From: Lepisosteus oculatus
Lineage: Eukaryota > Chordata > Actinopteri > Semionotiformes > Lepisosteidae
Length of the DNA stretch: 64,000 nucleotides
Direction of reading: 5' to 3'
Assembly: GCF_040954835.1 (NCBI RefSeq)
Contig: NC_090706.1
Coordinates: 24,561,148-24,625,147 of the forward strand
Every line of letters starts with the position of its first letter. Position 1 is the stretch's first letter. The notes under the pieces were generated by a model. That model was not told the origin of the DNA. It worked only from the letters and a program-made list of their open reading frames with translations, and ran no database searches. This document shows, one piece after another, positions 1 through 13,602 of the stretch. Position numbers and translations under genes: made by a program.

Positions 1-69
1 ACTGCCTCCTGCTGGTCTCAGCTGGCAGCACTTCCCAAACATCTTCACCTGGGCATTACTGCACAACTT
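1..69 (-). CDS. fnip1: FNIP1 coding exon 3 (partial, runs off the left edge)
   Basis: The acceptor gtcatgcag|AAG opens the exon in phase 0. It reads [20 protein letters not shown] and then GGS to the window edge, matching the FNIP1 segment after exon 2. The exon's 3' end is outside the window. Confidence 0.92.
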
Positions 70-3000
70 CTGCATGACGGGTCACACAAAGACAGTTCAA
101 GATTAGATTACCCACCAGGAAACTGTTTCACTCATAGAAGGGAATTTCAAGTGATGTTCCTATCTTAGATTTGATTGATTTATCGACTTTCATTTGTGAT
201 AATCAAATGTTTATATTCTGCCAGTAGTCAGCAATATGTTTTATTTTCCACATCTGTCAACTTAAAATTATTAAGGAATAATGAATATTTGCTAAAAGTT
301 TTTTACTTCTGCTTTTGTATGTTCACCCATAAAATAAGTTTGCATATTACTTTGCTCTGACACACAAGCACACAAAAGTGTTAAAGGCTTGTGAAAATCC
401 ACATATTTTGTGGCATGGAAATTAATTACTTTACTCTTTTTCTCTTTCGGGTAAAGCATTTTTAGTGTTCTTAGTAATAGCATAGAAAAGAACTGGCACA
501 AGTTCTCTCACCAAGCTAATTTAAAAAATAAAAAATAAGAATTTATCTCAAGGAAAGAGTCAAACAAATCGTCTGGAAGGCTTGCAGTACATGAATCTGC
601 AATGAAAGCATAAATCTGGCTAGTGCTTAACAATTGTAAGGAAATGGAAACTTAAAACAGGTCTTGTTAAAACCCATAGTGCACACTGTGGATTTTCACA
701 CCAATGCGAAGGGGAGCAAGGGAGATATTTACATGTTGATGTGGAATTCGTGCAATTCCTTGCCTTGCTAATGGCTCACATCAAACAAATGTCTTGTCAT
801 GCCCTCACAGAGTACACAACAGTTGGAACATGTGAATGGTAATCATATGACTTCCCTTGGAACTCGTGAGCTGGAATTGCTCTCTCTCCCTCTCGCTTGC
901 GGTCTCTCTGCATCTCTCTCTCACTCACACACACAGGACAAATAACGTCTCAAGCCAAAGACTGTCATGTGATAAAAGCCACACTAAATCCACTGTTCTT
1001 AGTGCTTCCACTTCAGACCTGCAGATTAGGCTGACAAACTTCAACTATAATAGTCTTCTATCTTATCTATTGTTTATATCTATCCTTTAAGAAAATACAT
1101 TTGCTGAAGTAGAAGATGGTCTTGTTTATATTCACAACATTTATATGTTCAAAGAAAAGATAACAGCAGCAACAGAATATATTATTGAAAGCACATTCAA
1201 ATAATTCTTATTGTAGTTTGCAATTTGGTTACAATTGTAATTGTTCAAAGAAACCTGATCCTTAGAGAAACGTTTCAAATTTATATTTAAAATATTTGTA
1301 TAATGATAATGAATGCAGTTCCGAACAAAACAAGCTATGCACAGGTTACTAATAATTTTGCTCAGCAATCTGTGAAAATGTAATGATAAATAAGGAAAAT
1401 ATGTGAGGACACATCACATTCACACAGTCACTGTTATATGAATTTAAAAGAATGCTATAGAAGTCAGCAGCAAATATGGGAGATTAAATCAGACAAAGTT
1501 CAGACCTTTACAGAAGCAGAAGTTAAAAAGCAGCCCTGTGACTATACTCATTTACCAGCAACACCAAACAGAACCCTACTTTCATCATTTACTTTTTCCT
1601 ACAAAACGTTCACTTCTCACCGAAACTGGCGTCTCTTCTGTGTTTTTCTTCTTTGTGTTGGAGTCAAATAGAACATTCCTTCCTCGTCTCTCGCAGTCTT
1701 GATACACTATCAGTCTGATCTGGCCTGGCTCCAGCTCAGGAGATGGCCAGCTAAAGAATAAAGCAAATGCAGTGATTCTGCTGTTGTAAACCAAGGTGTC
1801 ATCAATATATGAAAGAAACACCACAAGTGTGATATTTTATGTAAGAATTTTATGAACTCCTAAATACTAAACCAAAAATCCAGAAAGAATCACAGAAGTG
1901 AAGACTACACTTCAATCCGTCAAACATTTTAATAAGCTCAAGACAACCTAATATAAAATGGCACTGAATATTGCAGTCTATGTTTATCTCCTGTCTGGCA
2001 TATACGGTAGCAAAAGGCATCCTAGACTGTACTATCAAAATGCCTTTTCTCTGTCCAGCCAAAAAACACTGTTTCCTACTTTATCATGTAGGAAAATATA
2101 CAGTAACTTGAACTCAAGGGAAATAATTATAAGTATCTATGGACTGGAGTCATATTCAAAATTTCCTTATATAATACCTGAATAGTAGTAATAATAGTTT
2201 TAAAAGCATGTTTTCGTAGCACTTTACAGGAAAAAGTTAAAACACTTAAACCCATAAAAAACAAAGTGATTAAACAGTTGTTCCAAGGAAGAGTGATGTC
2301 TCCTATTAGTTTAAGGGTGATGACAAGAGACAGGGTAAGATCCTAAGTTATTTTGGGCTTTAGTCATTGTACATCCGAAAAGTGGTTTACGCAATAATGA
2401 TCATCATACACAAATGGTGCTACTGAACCATAAACTTTATAGCTGTTTTGACACAATGCAGAGGAGGACAGCATATTCTTTCCAGTGATATCTCTGCAGT
2501 AAAAGTTTATATTTAACTTGATGAAAGATCACTTAATATAACTCTTAAACAAATTATTTGCACTTGAAATCACTTACATAAACTAAAACCCCATATAAAT
2601 AACACAGAATATTCTTGGTCACTGATGAAAGGAATGTTTCTGATATTTATACCCTTTTGTTAATAAGCTACCACAACAAACCTCTTCAAGGTTAACAGAA
2701 CTTAATCTTACAATGAAATAATTCATTTTGCTGTATTATCCTTATATTATCTTATCTGAATAATGTTACTCTCTTTGAACAAAGTGTGAAATAAATAATG
2801 AGAAGCAGTTACACACTGTATTGCTGTAATTTCAAATGTTTTCCAAAGACAGCATCAGCTCCACTCTGAGTGTAAATTTAAACGGTTTTATCCACAGTAT
2901 AAACCATATCAAGGCCTTGGGGACTGCAACATTCATGCAGTGTGCCAATACCAGTGTTGTTCCAAGGACCAGGGATGTAAGTCAACTTTCTACTGTTGCA

Positions 3001-6000
3001 GTGCATTTAAAAACAAAAGTACCACATAAGCAGTACACCTTTTTATTCTGGCATAAAAAGTGCTTGCCTTGAAGATCTGATTTGAGCCCTTACCTGCTTC
3101 TGAAGACCTGTAAAAGTAAATAATCCATTTTGTACCCCAGGCTACACTTTAGAGTCACATAGGCATTCTGGGACTCCTATGCACAGTACAGTTGTTGGCA
3201 ACACTTAAATCAAACTGTGGAGGATTGGGTGATTTTAACTGTATGTGTCGACCAGTGAGAGAAACAGCAGGTGTGCCGTTTGGCAGGGAGGATGGGATTA
3301 AAGCACTGCCAAAAAATTGAGTAAGAAATGACAGGTGAGAAGCAATGCTGATGTTAATTACCCCCAAGGAATACAAGAGTGTTTCTAAAGCAGTGAGTGA
3401 ACAGTCTGAAGAGGCATGCTGCAGTAAAGTATCTCAACACTTAACAAGTGTATTATTTTCAGAAGCCTGACTGTGTTGTCCCAGCCAACTGCAATTACAG
3501 ACAATTTTCATGCCCTTTTAAAACATCAGTTCTTCCTTCCAATCTATTGACACTAAAGTCCTCTGGGGCACTAAACAGAAGCTGGTTCAAAATTCTAAAA
3601 AACAAATGCACTTAAGTGTATTACAATTCTGTAGTAGATACCGAACCATGGCAAACTCATAAAACTTCTCTCCTTTCCAACTGCCCACATTCTGCACAGT
3701 CACTTAAATATTAAGTTACAATAAATTATAGTCAACATTTAGGCACGACCCCTTTTATATTTGTAAGAAAAACAGAACGTATACTGTTATTATATATACT
3801 ATATACTGCAACAAAACATTTTAAGTAAAGTATCTACATATATAGAACATGTGCCATACATATACTGAGATGCATTAAAATTCAATAAATGAGTATTAGA
3901 ACAGTATTTGTTGCATTTTTTAGAAATATAAAACTACAGTAGGCCATATGTAAATACACTGGATATATGATGTATTCACTAACATAATTAATATAGACAT
4001 TAATAAATGACAGCATAAATAAATTATGTCACTTCCTCTCAAATTGTACTACACATGTAACATCATTTAAACAATTTAAACATCTTACCACTGCATAAAT
4101 GAACATAAACAAATAATTTAAGCAACAACTCTGCTTAAATTGAGCAGGTACCTGGGCATCTTTGTTCATCTGCCAGCCTTTTCCCAATCTCCCAAGCCCC
4201 TCTACTCACACTCTCTCCAGTACTAAGAATAGCTCTGAACTAAATTCATCCAAAAACATGAGACTGTCAGGTGACATCCCAGGAACGCTGGACACAGCTC
4301 AGACAAAGGAATTTCCATGCTCCTGTGCAGATAGCGCTGTATCCAGTTGAAAAAGAACAACTGACAGAGAGGTCTATAGGAACGAAGCCTTGAAGTCCGC
4401 AGCTACAGTAGCAAATGCGTCTTCCTCATCGCTGCCATCCATACAAAACATCTTGTACCCTCTCTCGCAACAGACAGGAGGTAGGAGGAATGAGGCTACA
4501 GTATATTGTGGACAAATAAATTGGCCACTGCCTTGGTTTTCCTGTCGCAATGTTAGTATTTTTCCAGTGAAAAATTCCTGGTCATGAACCATCTCCTCCT
4601 GGCTAATTCTGATGTGAAAACTAAGCCCTGCTGAGGCATTCAGTGCCAGAATAGTCTGATCACTGTTTCTTCTCAGCGAAAGCTGATACTTGTTCACCCC
4701 TCCTGACCACAGCAGCCCCCCTAGCAACTGCGTCTTTGGCACACGGCTCCCCTTGCTCTCAGCATGTCAAGCGTAAGTCCAGACACATTTGGTGCCAGCA
4801 GAGTGACAGAAATCTCCCCTCTCTGAATTGAAAATAAATGCATCAATAAATCAGTACATAAAAAATACAAATGACTGGAAAATTCTTTGAAGCTTATGGG
4901 CCACCTGCAGTCAGCTTTGCTGTTGCTGTTTGCAAAATCAGATGAGCAAAAAGAAACACACACCATTACCTACCATGTGACAGGCAACAGTCACTTCCTC
5001 AGAGGACTGTCTTGAAACTCACCCACTATTCTGCAGTGCACAGGCCTACTCCCTTTCCAAACCTACTTACGTTGACTAATCTCAGCCTTCAGCTTAAAAG
5101 CCACAATGGAATATATTAAATCTTTGTTACAGTAAAAGCTGTTGGCCAGAGAAATGTCTACCTTCTTGCCTGCAGTATATGTGGGAGGCAATTTCAGTGC
5201 TAGCACTTAAAATGACACACTGCTTCATTTTTATATAGGCCTTTTGTCCCTCAATCATTGTAATAGATCACTGGACAATACAACAATGGTTCCAAAATCT
5301 ATTTGGAGACTGGACAGCTTATTGAGCAGTGCCCAGATTTAATGAAGTATGATACAGTTCAACTCCTCAATCCAAATGGAGGACTTTTGAACAAATTGTA
5401 AACAAAAAAATAAGAACCCATTTATCATGGATCACGGACAGTGACAAAACCTTGCCTCTAAAGTCAACATCAAAGTACACCATTTTATTTTTTCAGTCAC
5501 CTTACATATCAAATATTTACTTAGGCCCTGCAGGACAGGGGGTGGCATGGTGGCACAATGGCAAGCATTGCTACCTCGCTACACTGCAGTCCTAGGTTCA
5601 ATTCCGAACCTTGGGTGCTATCAGTGTGTAGTTTGTACTGTATGTCCTTCTCGCATTTTCAAGCGCTCTGTTTTCTTCCCATAGTTCAAACCTGTACTGG
5701 TAGGTTAAATGGTTTCTGGAAACATTGGCTGTGGTATGAGAGTGTGCCTGTCTGTGCCCTGCAATGGACTGGCATCCCGTTCAGGGTGTACCCTGCATTG
5801 TGCCCACTGTTTGCCAAGTTCACTCTCCTGCGACCCAGATCTGAATGCAGCGGTTAGAAAAGGGATGAATGAAAACATATCCTGAAAATCCATGTCAAAA
5901 GCAAATACAAATTGCAACAGGTGCCTTTTAAGGATGTTTTTCCAGAGACATGTGTCTGGTTTAAGTCAGAAACATACTGTAGTTCCAGGCTATGACTCTT

Positions 6001-9000
6001 GCATTCCATTATCAGGTGAGGTCTTTAAAAAAGGGCGAATCCAAGCATCGTGCCATTATTTAGCAGAGGAATGGGTCGATAACATCATATTTAGAATCAT
6101 GATCAAAATGTAAAATACACATTTCAATGTAGCCATTTTATTAAAAGTAATACAGCATCGCCCAAATAGCAGAATAAAAAACATCATCTAGGTGATGTAA
6201 AGCAAGGAGGAACACAAATAAGTGTTCAGATCCAAATCCATGTTGTGTGAGAGGCACGGATTCCCTGAAGTAGCTCCTGAGACACAAAAGATCTACTGTA
6301 TGCATCTCTACACTACAATCACACAAGTTATAGAAACCTGAATGTTTTTTGGTTTTTCACTGCATAGACAGGCAAAGTTAATAACCTTCAAAGGAACATT
6401 GTACCTCGCAATACATTATAATCCTTGGCATGCAGAAATGTAATGCATTCGGAATGACTCTAAAACCTAACCAGAGCAAACGATTAACAGGACTGAAAAA
6501 CAAAACTGACTTGAAGACTTGACCCTAGTTAGTAAATGTGATACACTCATGCTGTAGGTCAGAAATAATTTATCATAATCATAATCTCAATAATACCATT
6601 TTCTTGTTACAGGAACAATCTCAAAGTTGTGTGAGTGTAAGCACTACAGCACAACTTGAAACAAATGTAAAGCAAATTCTTCATAAATACTACAATCCAG
6701 GTTCAAAGAACACCTTAGCTCGAAACACACATACAGTATCCTGCAAATATACGTGCTATACTGCACATCAAGCTGTTCTGCTAAATAATCACTTTAAAGC
6801 ATGTGTTTGTTTTCAATCTTTGTATCATGTGATCAGCAAGAAAGTTATGCAAGGTAAATGAACCTTGAAGTTTTTTTTTTCTTTTCCTGAAATAACAGTA
6901 TACAGTTACCATGTGTTGCAATGTTTCTTGAGCAGGTGATCCACTCCCTCTAGCCAGTTTACATACTTCACCTAAATCCAATTCCCACAGGTAATCTGAG
7001 CAACATAGGATTCAACGTTGCGTGCAGGTTACTATTCAACTTAACAAGACACAGGAGCACTAGTGAATCAAAGAAAACAGTCTGCCTCTCTAACAGAGTG
7101 AGTGCCAGTGGGAGTTTGTAATCAGAATTCTTAAAAACTACAGAGGAATATAACATACAGTATGTATCATATAAGGTCTTTCTGAAGTACAATTTGATAT
7201 TTTACCACATTTATCATTGTTATTTTTTAGTAAAAAGTGATTCTGCAGTTTGGTTTCCAGGGCAAAAAAAATCAAACAATAAACAGTTATTAGTCTTTAA
7301 TTAATATAGAAATATTAATTAAAGACTAACAGAAATAACACTGCTTCTATTTAAAGGCCCCATTTTTTAAAATGGCCTTTATAGAATGTATTTATTTTGT
7401 AAAAACCTGTCAAACCCAATACTGTCCGTTTAGATGTCATGAACAGGCTGTGCATTTGAATAAGTTAATTAAAAAAGAATAAATAAGTAGATACCATTAA
7501 TCACTGGATTCAGACCCAGACCAAGAGAACCCTACATAACCACTCTGCTTCACATTCAAATCACTTACAATTACAAGCTACGCCTGGCTTTGCATCCAAT
7601 GTGATCCTGCTAAAGTTCATTTAAGGATATTCCTAAATTAGGGTTGTGTACAAGCATGGATAAATTCCAGAATCACTGATAGCAACAGGTCATTTTCAGA
7701 GATGCCTGCCCATGTAAGAAGTAGTCTGCCAAACACATACCACCATTATTATACACTTTAAATTGCTGTACTTCAACAGACATACTGTAAAAAGTATTAC
7801 AGCATAAAAAAGATAGATGCTGTTATATTTTTTTCTTTAAAACACACAAATTACTAGAGAACATGAGCACTATTATTTATTATTATGATTATTTTTAGAA
7901 AACTGGAACAATACATGCAATTATCCTTCATACAGAGTATGAAGCTGAGTAATAAGTATATGCATGCTCTTAACATACTATATCAAGTCATATTATTAAA
8001 GAATGTCATGAATTCCAAGACTTGAACTGTTTGAAAACATAGTAAATATTATTTTAATTAAACTTGTGAGGCACATAAAAGATAAAAATGATCAAAAGCC
8101 TCAAAATCAACAGGATATCAAAAAGTATCAACAGCAACAGTATAAAATAAAAAGCTTTCACATTGCATTGTACAGTATTTGGTGCGAAAAGCTTATACAG
8201 AAGAAAAAAATAAGGAAAATGCAGAAAAATCATGTTTTTAGGTCAAGTGTATCATGATTCCACAGTTCCGAGAAGTCTCGAAGCTATTCAAAATAGCTCA
8301 AACTGGAACATGATGACAAGCTGACTTAATGGTAACCATTAGTCTGATGAGCTACATCGCAGTCACACCACTGCTACAGTAACGAATCCAAAGAAATACT
8401 TATGGTAGGCTATATAATATATGTTTAAATTCATACTCTCCTTTATCAAAATTATTCAGATTATTCTTAAGGTTAGCAATAAGGGAAGCCTCTTATCAAC
8501 CTTATAATCTCTTTTTAACATTGTTTTGTAGAACAAAGAAAAGCTCAAAATTACAAAACAAAATCAAAACCGGTCCTTTCCCTAATTTCAGGTACTATAT
8601 ATTTTATCACGATATGAAAGGCAATAAAGACAAGACAAATAACTATTCTTTCAGTATACTTTACTAACTCGACATGTAAATGAGAATCATTTATTAGTAA
8701 GGCAAAGGAAAGGGCATTTTCTGATGCTGGCATTCAAACTTGCAAAATAAACCCAAGAGTGCACCACAACAGACACTCAGCCGAAACAAATTTAAAAAGG
8801 CCCCACTGACAGCTCTCACCGAGATGAACTTTTACCAGATTTTGTTTGCATTGTATTAAGATTTAAGGGTGGAGTTTCTGATGCTATGAATGGGCTAATT
8901 TCCAGTGAGGCATTCAAAAGTGCTGGTAGCCCCAACTTTACAGAGCCTTTTGCAATGGTTTGGGAAACACAGCACTCAGCTGGATGGGAATAATTTGTGA

Positions 9001-12000
9001 CCTGGGTTATCATGGGTATAAATACATAACATGCGTGTTTTGGTTTAAATTCAGTAGGTCAGCCAATTGTTTGACCTCCCCGGTATTCATGAGGACAACC
9101 CTTTCATCACTGTGTGCTCTAAGAGCTTAAGAGGATAAAATATGAGTAATCTATTCAAAAAATAAACTTCTGTTTAAAAATGTTTTTCACTTTTTTATTA
9201 GGGTAGTTGCTTAACAGACTATAGAGCTACAGCTTATCATTTGACACAAATGTTTATTGTTTATGTCTGTAAAATTATTTATATTATACTCAAATTAAAC
9301 CAAACGACTTTGTCTTCAATCGCAAATTACAGATTTGGCTTCTAGCTCCGACTCTCCTGAAAATCTGGGGCCTTCATAAAGTTGATTTTCCCCAAAGAAA
9401 CAACATGCAGCTGTATCAGTGATAATCTAGGGTGGGGTACTAATAATTATTCACTTTGCTACAGTGACATTTATGTGCTCATGGTCTCTTAAGAAACTTA
9501 AGTTCATTGTGAATTAATGTTCACATGCAGAACTTCCTGTAAGAAAAAAAACTGAAAGACTAATATGGAGACCAGACCGCCCTTATTACAGGAATTGAAG
9601 TGAGTCACATTTTAGGATGCGCTTATTTTAGCTAAAAAATTCATAGAGCTGATTCTAACAGAAAAATGAAGAAAGGATTTTTATTTCAAATTTAAGGGAC
9701 TGCCCCTTCTGACAACATACCATTCACAAGCTGTGAGACTAAGATTTTTAAGTTTCACTACTGTTACAAATCCCTAACAGCCAACACCATTTTTTCAAAT
9801 CCTTTAGCTTTGTAAAAAATGTGAAAAACCAACCCCCCACTTAAAAGTTACAATTCTTTTTTACATGCGCCATGAAGCAGAAGCATTCCAGATTTCTTAC
9901 AGAATCTCAGATAATATAGAATTAAGATATAGAAACAACAACAATATTAAAGATATTTAAACACTTACTTGATCATTTATGTTTGACTGAATGAAACTTT
10001 AGTTTCAGGAATAAAAAATTCGGTCAAGCCCAAAGGTCAGGAATGGATTCTAACCCAGACTGAGTGACGTACATTAATGCAGGTAAAGCATTTTTATAGC
10101 TATAATTTATAGCATTTTTACCTATAATTGACCGCAGCAGAAAGGTGAAGTGTATTTATAAAGGGCCCATTCCATGTGCTTGTGATTAGCACACACAGCA
10201 TGCTGGCACATAGTTCAGTTTATATTATGAAAGACTTTAGTTAAGTGTCCACCATTAGTGACAAAAAATAGGAGCCAAAATCAATGAAACCCCCTCCTTT
10301 AAAAGAGAAAACTTTCTGGAGTTTACTCTTTCCTCAGATGTGACCTCGTCCTACTACACAACTAGATTACATAATCACAAAGTTCATTAGTCACTTTTGT
10401 ACTGATCAGATTCTAATACGCATTATAAAATCATCACCCACAAAAGAAATGTGGAATGACCTGATGTGCAAGGCCACAGAGATGTGTTGTGCATTACGGA
10501 CTCATTTTGCAGACCCTAATTTGTGAAAACCCTGGACTCGCTAGCCAAATTAACATCAGGTAGTCCAGGATTAGTGATAATTAAGGTCTGTGAAACCACT
10601 GGGAACTCAATGATGTCATAAATACATCAGAAGAGGTACTGAATGAATGCAGTTGTGATTCCAATCCTGTTTTTAAGTAAAAATGCTGCATATTTTTCTG
10701 TATGGTTAGGTGTAAGGCATCTTTAATATGGAATTTGCTAATTTACGCTTTCAAGTTCAATTGCACAGACTTCTAGAGAATATGTGAGAGGATTCCAATT
10801 AAAGATTATCAATTCTCTAGGAATGTCCCTATTAAAATGCCTAAAAAAAGAGTATATCAAATCTCATGAACATAAGGTCTCACAGCTCAATTTATTAAGC
10901 CTCCCTTTCATTAAAAAAGGATAAAACAAACATCCTACTTCAATTGAAGATATCAAAACAAACCTAAAAATAATATTTAATTTCATACAAAATAACACAA
11001 ATACTGATGAATGCAGAGGTATGGCCCAAAGACTTGGATAAAACAAAAAACCTCAACAAAATCAAGTTTTATTTGATCCTTCTTCATTAAACAGCCAGAG
11101 ACACTATTCTGGCACATTGTAGAACCCCATGACAAATACGAGAATCTATTTTCTTCTTAATAAAAATGTGAACAAAAGAGCACTCCAGCAAGATTAAAAT
11201 ATCAACTATGAATAGTGATGAAAATTCTATGGGATCATTCAATGAAAAACTTAATTTATCTCAGATCAATAAGATACCAGTAACCACATGAACACAACTG
11301 GACCTAATATTACTTCTCTCAGTGCATATCTTCTACAAATATTAACATAATCAGTATATTGTCCTAACAAAGCAGGGGACTAGAAAAAATGCATTCTCCT
11401 AAAAAAAATCTTAAGAAAATGTTTTAATTTGTAACACAAAGCAATACCTAACAAAAAGAAATATAACCTCAAAAAAATGACAGTTTTCATTTTTGCAATA
11501 GATAGCGGTCGTGTTAGGAAATGTGTCTTGTGATTCATGATACAGCAAAACGAAAAAGTTTCACTCTGCAACGCGCAGGAATCCTGTCACATACTGTACG
11601 TGTCTATTTTAACTAAAAGGTCCCTCACGAAGACATGCATTTTTGGTTTTAATATCCAATGCTATATTACCGATAATTATTGTAGAATTCAGATTATTTA
11701 AATTGGGGGACTTTCCTGAGAGGGGCTTCTCAGACAGTGGTCTTCAACCCAGAAAAGTTGTGAAAGACCCATAATCTGTTCTACCCTTTTCATACCAATC
11801 TTTTTAAAGTACTGTACGACTGCGGTGAACACTTGCATGCATCATATACTGTACTTTTCACTCAATGCAATTTTAAGAGCATGATAAGCTATACTTACAA
11901 AATATGTATCAGACATACTGCACAGCACAGTTCTGGACTGTAAGAATATCTCAAATAAATACAATGCACAGCCTATATACTGTACAATAAATACATGCAA

Positions 12001-12681
12001 GCAGTGCCGACTATAAATGGTGTTCTAAAACATCAAATCTTTAATATTAATAGGGTGTGAGAGGGGAGGATATGAATTTTAGCTTTACTGACCTCACACA
12101 AACCCACGCGTTTTTTGTTGCGGTATACTGTATATAATTGAGTCAGACGCCCTGTCGTCATTCGAGAGATGAGTGAATTTTACATTCGTCAATGGTTTAC
12201 AGTAAGGGGGGTGACCGATTGCAATGGATTTGTAATAGTTAATAGCGTTTTTAAACACGGTACTTAATCATATAACTTGCTCCCCGAACAGGCTGCATCC
12301 CAGTTCGTCATTCCGACTCTATGCACCACCTTACCCAAACAAATGTCAACACCCCAAAAAGTAAACTTGAATTCTGTAAAAATCTCACATTCCATATTTT
12401 AATGTAGCGAATGCGTAACCCAGAAACAAAAGAGTCCAAAAAACATACGGCTCTATTCTTCTTTTTGCAATCATAATCACGATGTTGTCAAAAACAAAGA
12501 GCAACCACGTTGAAACTTACGTTATCTTGATACAAACAGAAGCCATACCATGGCACGGTATTAAAACCAAGACCATTTGTTATGTCACGTACCTGAATGT
12601 CTGCTCGTCTTTTGCACACTTCGGAGGAGGCGAAAAGGCATTTCTTTTATTAAAAAGTTTTTGAAAAAGCGTAGGAGGCAT
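1..12681 (-). CDS. fnip1: FNIP1, folliculin-interacting protein 1 (5' part, exons 1-3, continues off the left edge)
   Basis: The spliced coding segments are 12593-12681, 1621-1750 and 1-69, giving residues 1-96 in one open frame. FNIP1 binds folliculin and AMPK and regulates RagC/D-mTORC1 signalling at lysosomes (family knowledge). Visible matches to vertebrate FNIP1 are the start [14 protein letters not shown], the block [20 protein letters not shown] and the exon-3 run [10 protein letters not shown]. The residues ERRGRN and the FSWP block favour FNIP1 over FNIP2, which as I recall has DRRGRQ and FSWS. Phases agree: exon 1 ends two bases into a Ser codon that exon 2 completes, and exon 2 ends on a codon boundary. 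The start is the ATG whose complement is at 12679-12681, the position of the family's conserved N-terminus. The remaining ~1000 residues (longin and DENN domains) lie outside the window. ACSL6 lies upstream in the same orientation, as in human. Confidence 0.95.
1621..1750 (-). CDS. fnip1: FNIP1 coding exon 2
   Basis: This 130-nt exon follows the acceptor ttctttag|C and ends at the donor TCG|gtgaga. It encodes residues 31-73 and includes [20 protein letters not shown], the most conserved N-terminal block of FNIP proteins. A basic patch NTKKKN follows. Confidence 0.95.
4374..4742 (-). other. Unidentified protein-like open frame inside FNIP1 intron 1
   Basis: A 123-codon open frame on the minus strand has balanced, protein-like composition (for example [16 protein letters not shown]) and ends in a stop at 4374-4376. 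It has no ATG at its start: the first codon of the listed frame is GTG, and a stop lies about 14 codons upstream. A neighbouring frame (about 4740-4830, after a pyrimidine-rich AG) reads [20 protein letters not shown] but is out of frame with it. I recognise no domain. It could be a decayed retrocopy, an exon of an unknown gene or chance. Confidence 0.2.
5536..5872 (+). repeat. tRNA-derived SINE, copy 1 (plus orientation)
   Basis: The head has a pol III A-box-like TGGCACAATGG (about 5552) and a B-box-like GGTTCAATTCC (about 5594). The body ends in a degraded 'gcggttagaaaa...atgaatg' tail. At least six more copies of this family occur in the window. The copy is diverged and inactive. Confidence 0.75.
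7290..7329. repeat. Perfect 18-bp inverted repeat with 4-nt loop
   Basis: Arms 7290-7307 and 7312-7329 are exact reverse complements (TTAGTCTTTAATTAATAT on the left) around an AGAA loop. A second, bulged hairpin (7353-7366 with 7369-7380) follows 23 bp later. It lies within FNIP1 intron 1. Confidence 0.8.
12593..12681 (-). CDS. fnip1: FNIP1 coding exon 1
   Basis: This 89-nt segment encodes residues 1-29 ([16 protein letters not shown]...) plus two bases of Ser30. The donor is CAG|gtacgt. The [10 protein letters not shown] core is the conserved FNIP N-terminus. The following [12 protein letters not shown] stretch is the variable part. Confidence 0.93.
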
Positions 12682-12905
12682 TTTGTACCAAATACTTTGG
12701 TACAAAAATTCTCTTTCTTATCAATCCACAAGCACACCTAGTTCCTTGAAACTAACTCCATTTGTGTCAGAGTCATATGACAGGCATTAGTCACACAAGC
12801 TGCTAGGAAACACAACTCGATTTTTCTGATTGGACAATACTGCACCTTCATGGTTTTCAATTACGCGATTGGCTGTTATTTTTGGCAGAGCACCACGTGG
12901 TCGAC
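12682..12905 (-). promoter_or_regulatory. fnip1: Probable FNIP1 promoter / 5' UTR
   Basis: Upstream of the FNIP1 ATG (minus strand) are two CCAAT boxes, seen as ATTGG on the plus strand at 12829-12833 and 12868-12872. A perfect 10-bp palindrome ACCACGTGGT lies at 12892-12901, about 215 bp from the ATG. CACGTG is the core of the E-box bound by TFEB/TFE3, and FLCN/FNIP genes are known targets of that axis. The transcription start is not defined here, and function is inferred from motif and position. Confidence 0.5.
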
Positions 12906-13602
12906 AGAATTGCTGTGTTGATATTTTGGCGTGTGGCTAGGAAACATTTACAGAACTGTACAGAAATTATCAAAACCACACGTTAAACTTAAATATACGA
13001 CGTTTCAATTTACATCTTAAGGTGATACATTGAATGCATGAGTCTTTTACTACAGAATGCACTTTCCTTAATTAAATAATACCAAGCATTGCTATAGGTT
13101 CATTACGTAACAGGAAAAAAATGTTGAAACTAATCTTATTTAAAATTAGACAAATCTAATGTAATGGTTTGGGGGAAATACCTTTATAGCATATTTCAAT
13201 CAATTACATTTGCTAAATAAAAAGCTTTATACAACGAAATTGTTTTCATTAAACAGGTGTGATAACTCACTAGAAAAGGCATATTTAAAATAAGTAAATT
13301 CAGAACAAAAATCACGCTAAAAAAGATAGCCATTACACAAAATGAGTCTTCAAATGTCATTGTATCAATCTATTTTCTCTTACATCTGTAGAGGAGTACT
13401 GTAAATGCAGAGCTTGTTGCACATCAGTACTGTAGATAAATACTTAAAATAAGAAAAGCAAGGTAGAAAAACCTATGACTTTCTTTAGTCATTTTCAGCT
13501 AAAACTACACAAGCAAAGTTAGTAACATCTTGAAATTTGAGTGACCACTTCTTTATAAAATGACCTAACATTGGAATAATAAGATTGCACGAGACTGCAT
13601 TC

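Larger units (their letters stand above)
1751..12592 (-). other. FNIP1 intron 1 (10.8 kb)
   Basis: This is AT-rich intronic DNA. It holds a plus-strand SINE (5536-5872), two adjacent hairpins (7290-7329 and 7353-7380) and an unidentified minus-strand ORF (4374-4742). I see no conserved FNIP1 exon in it, and the reading frame does not need one. Confidence 0.8.
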
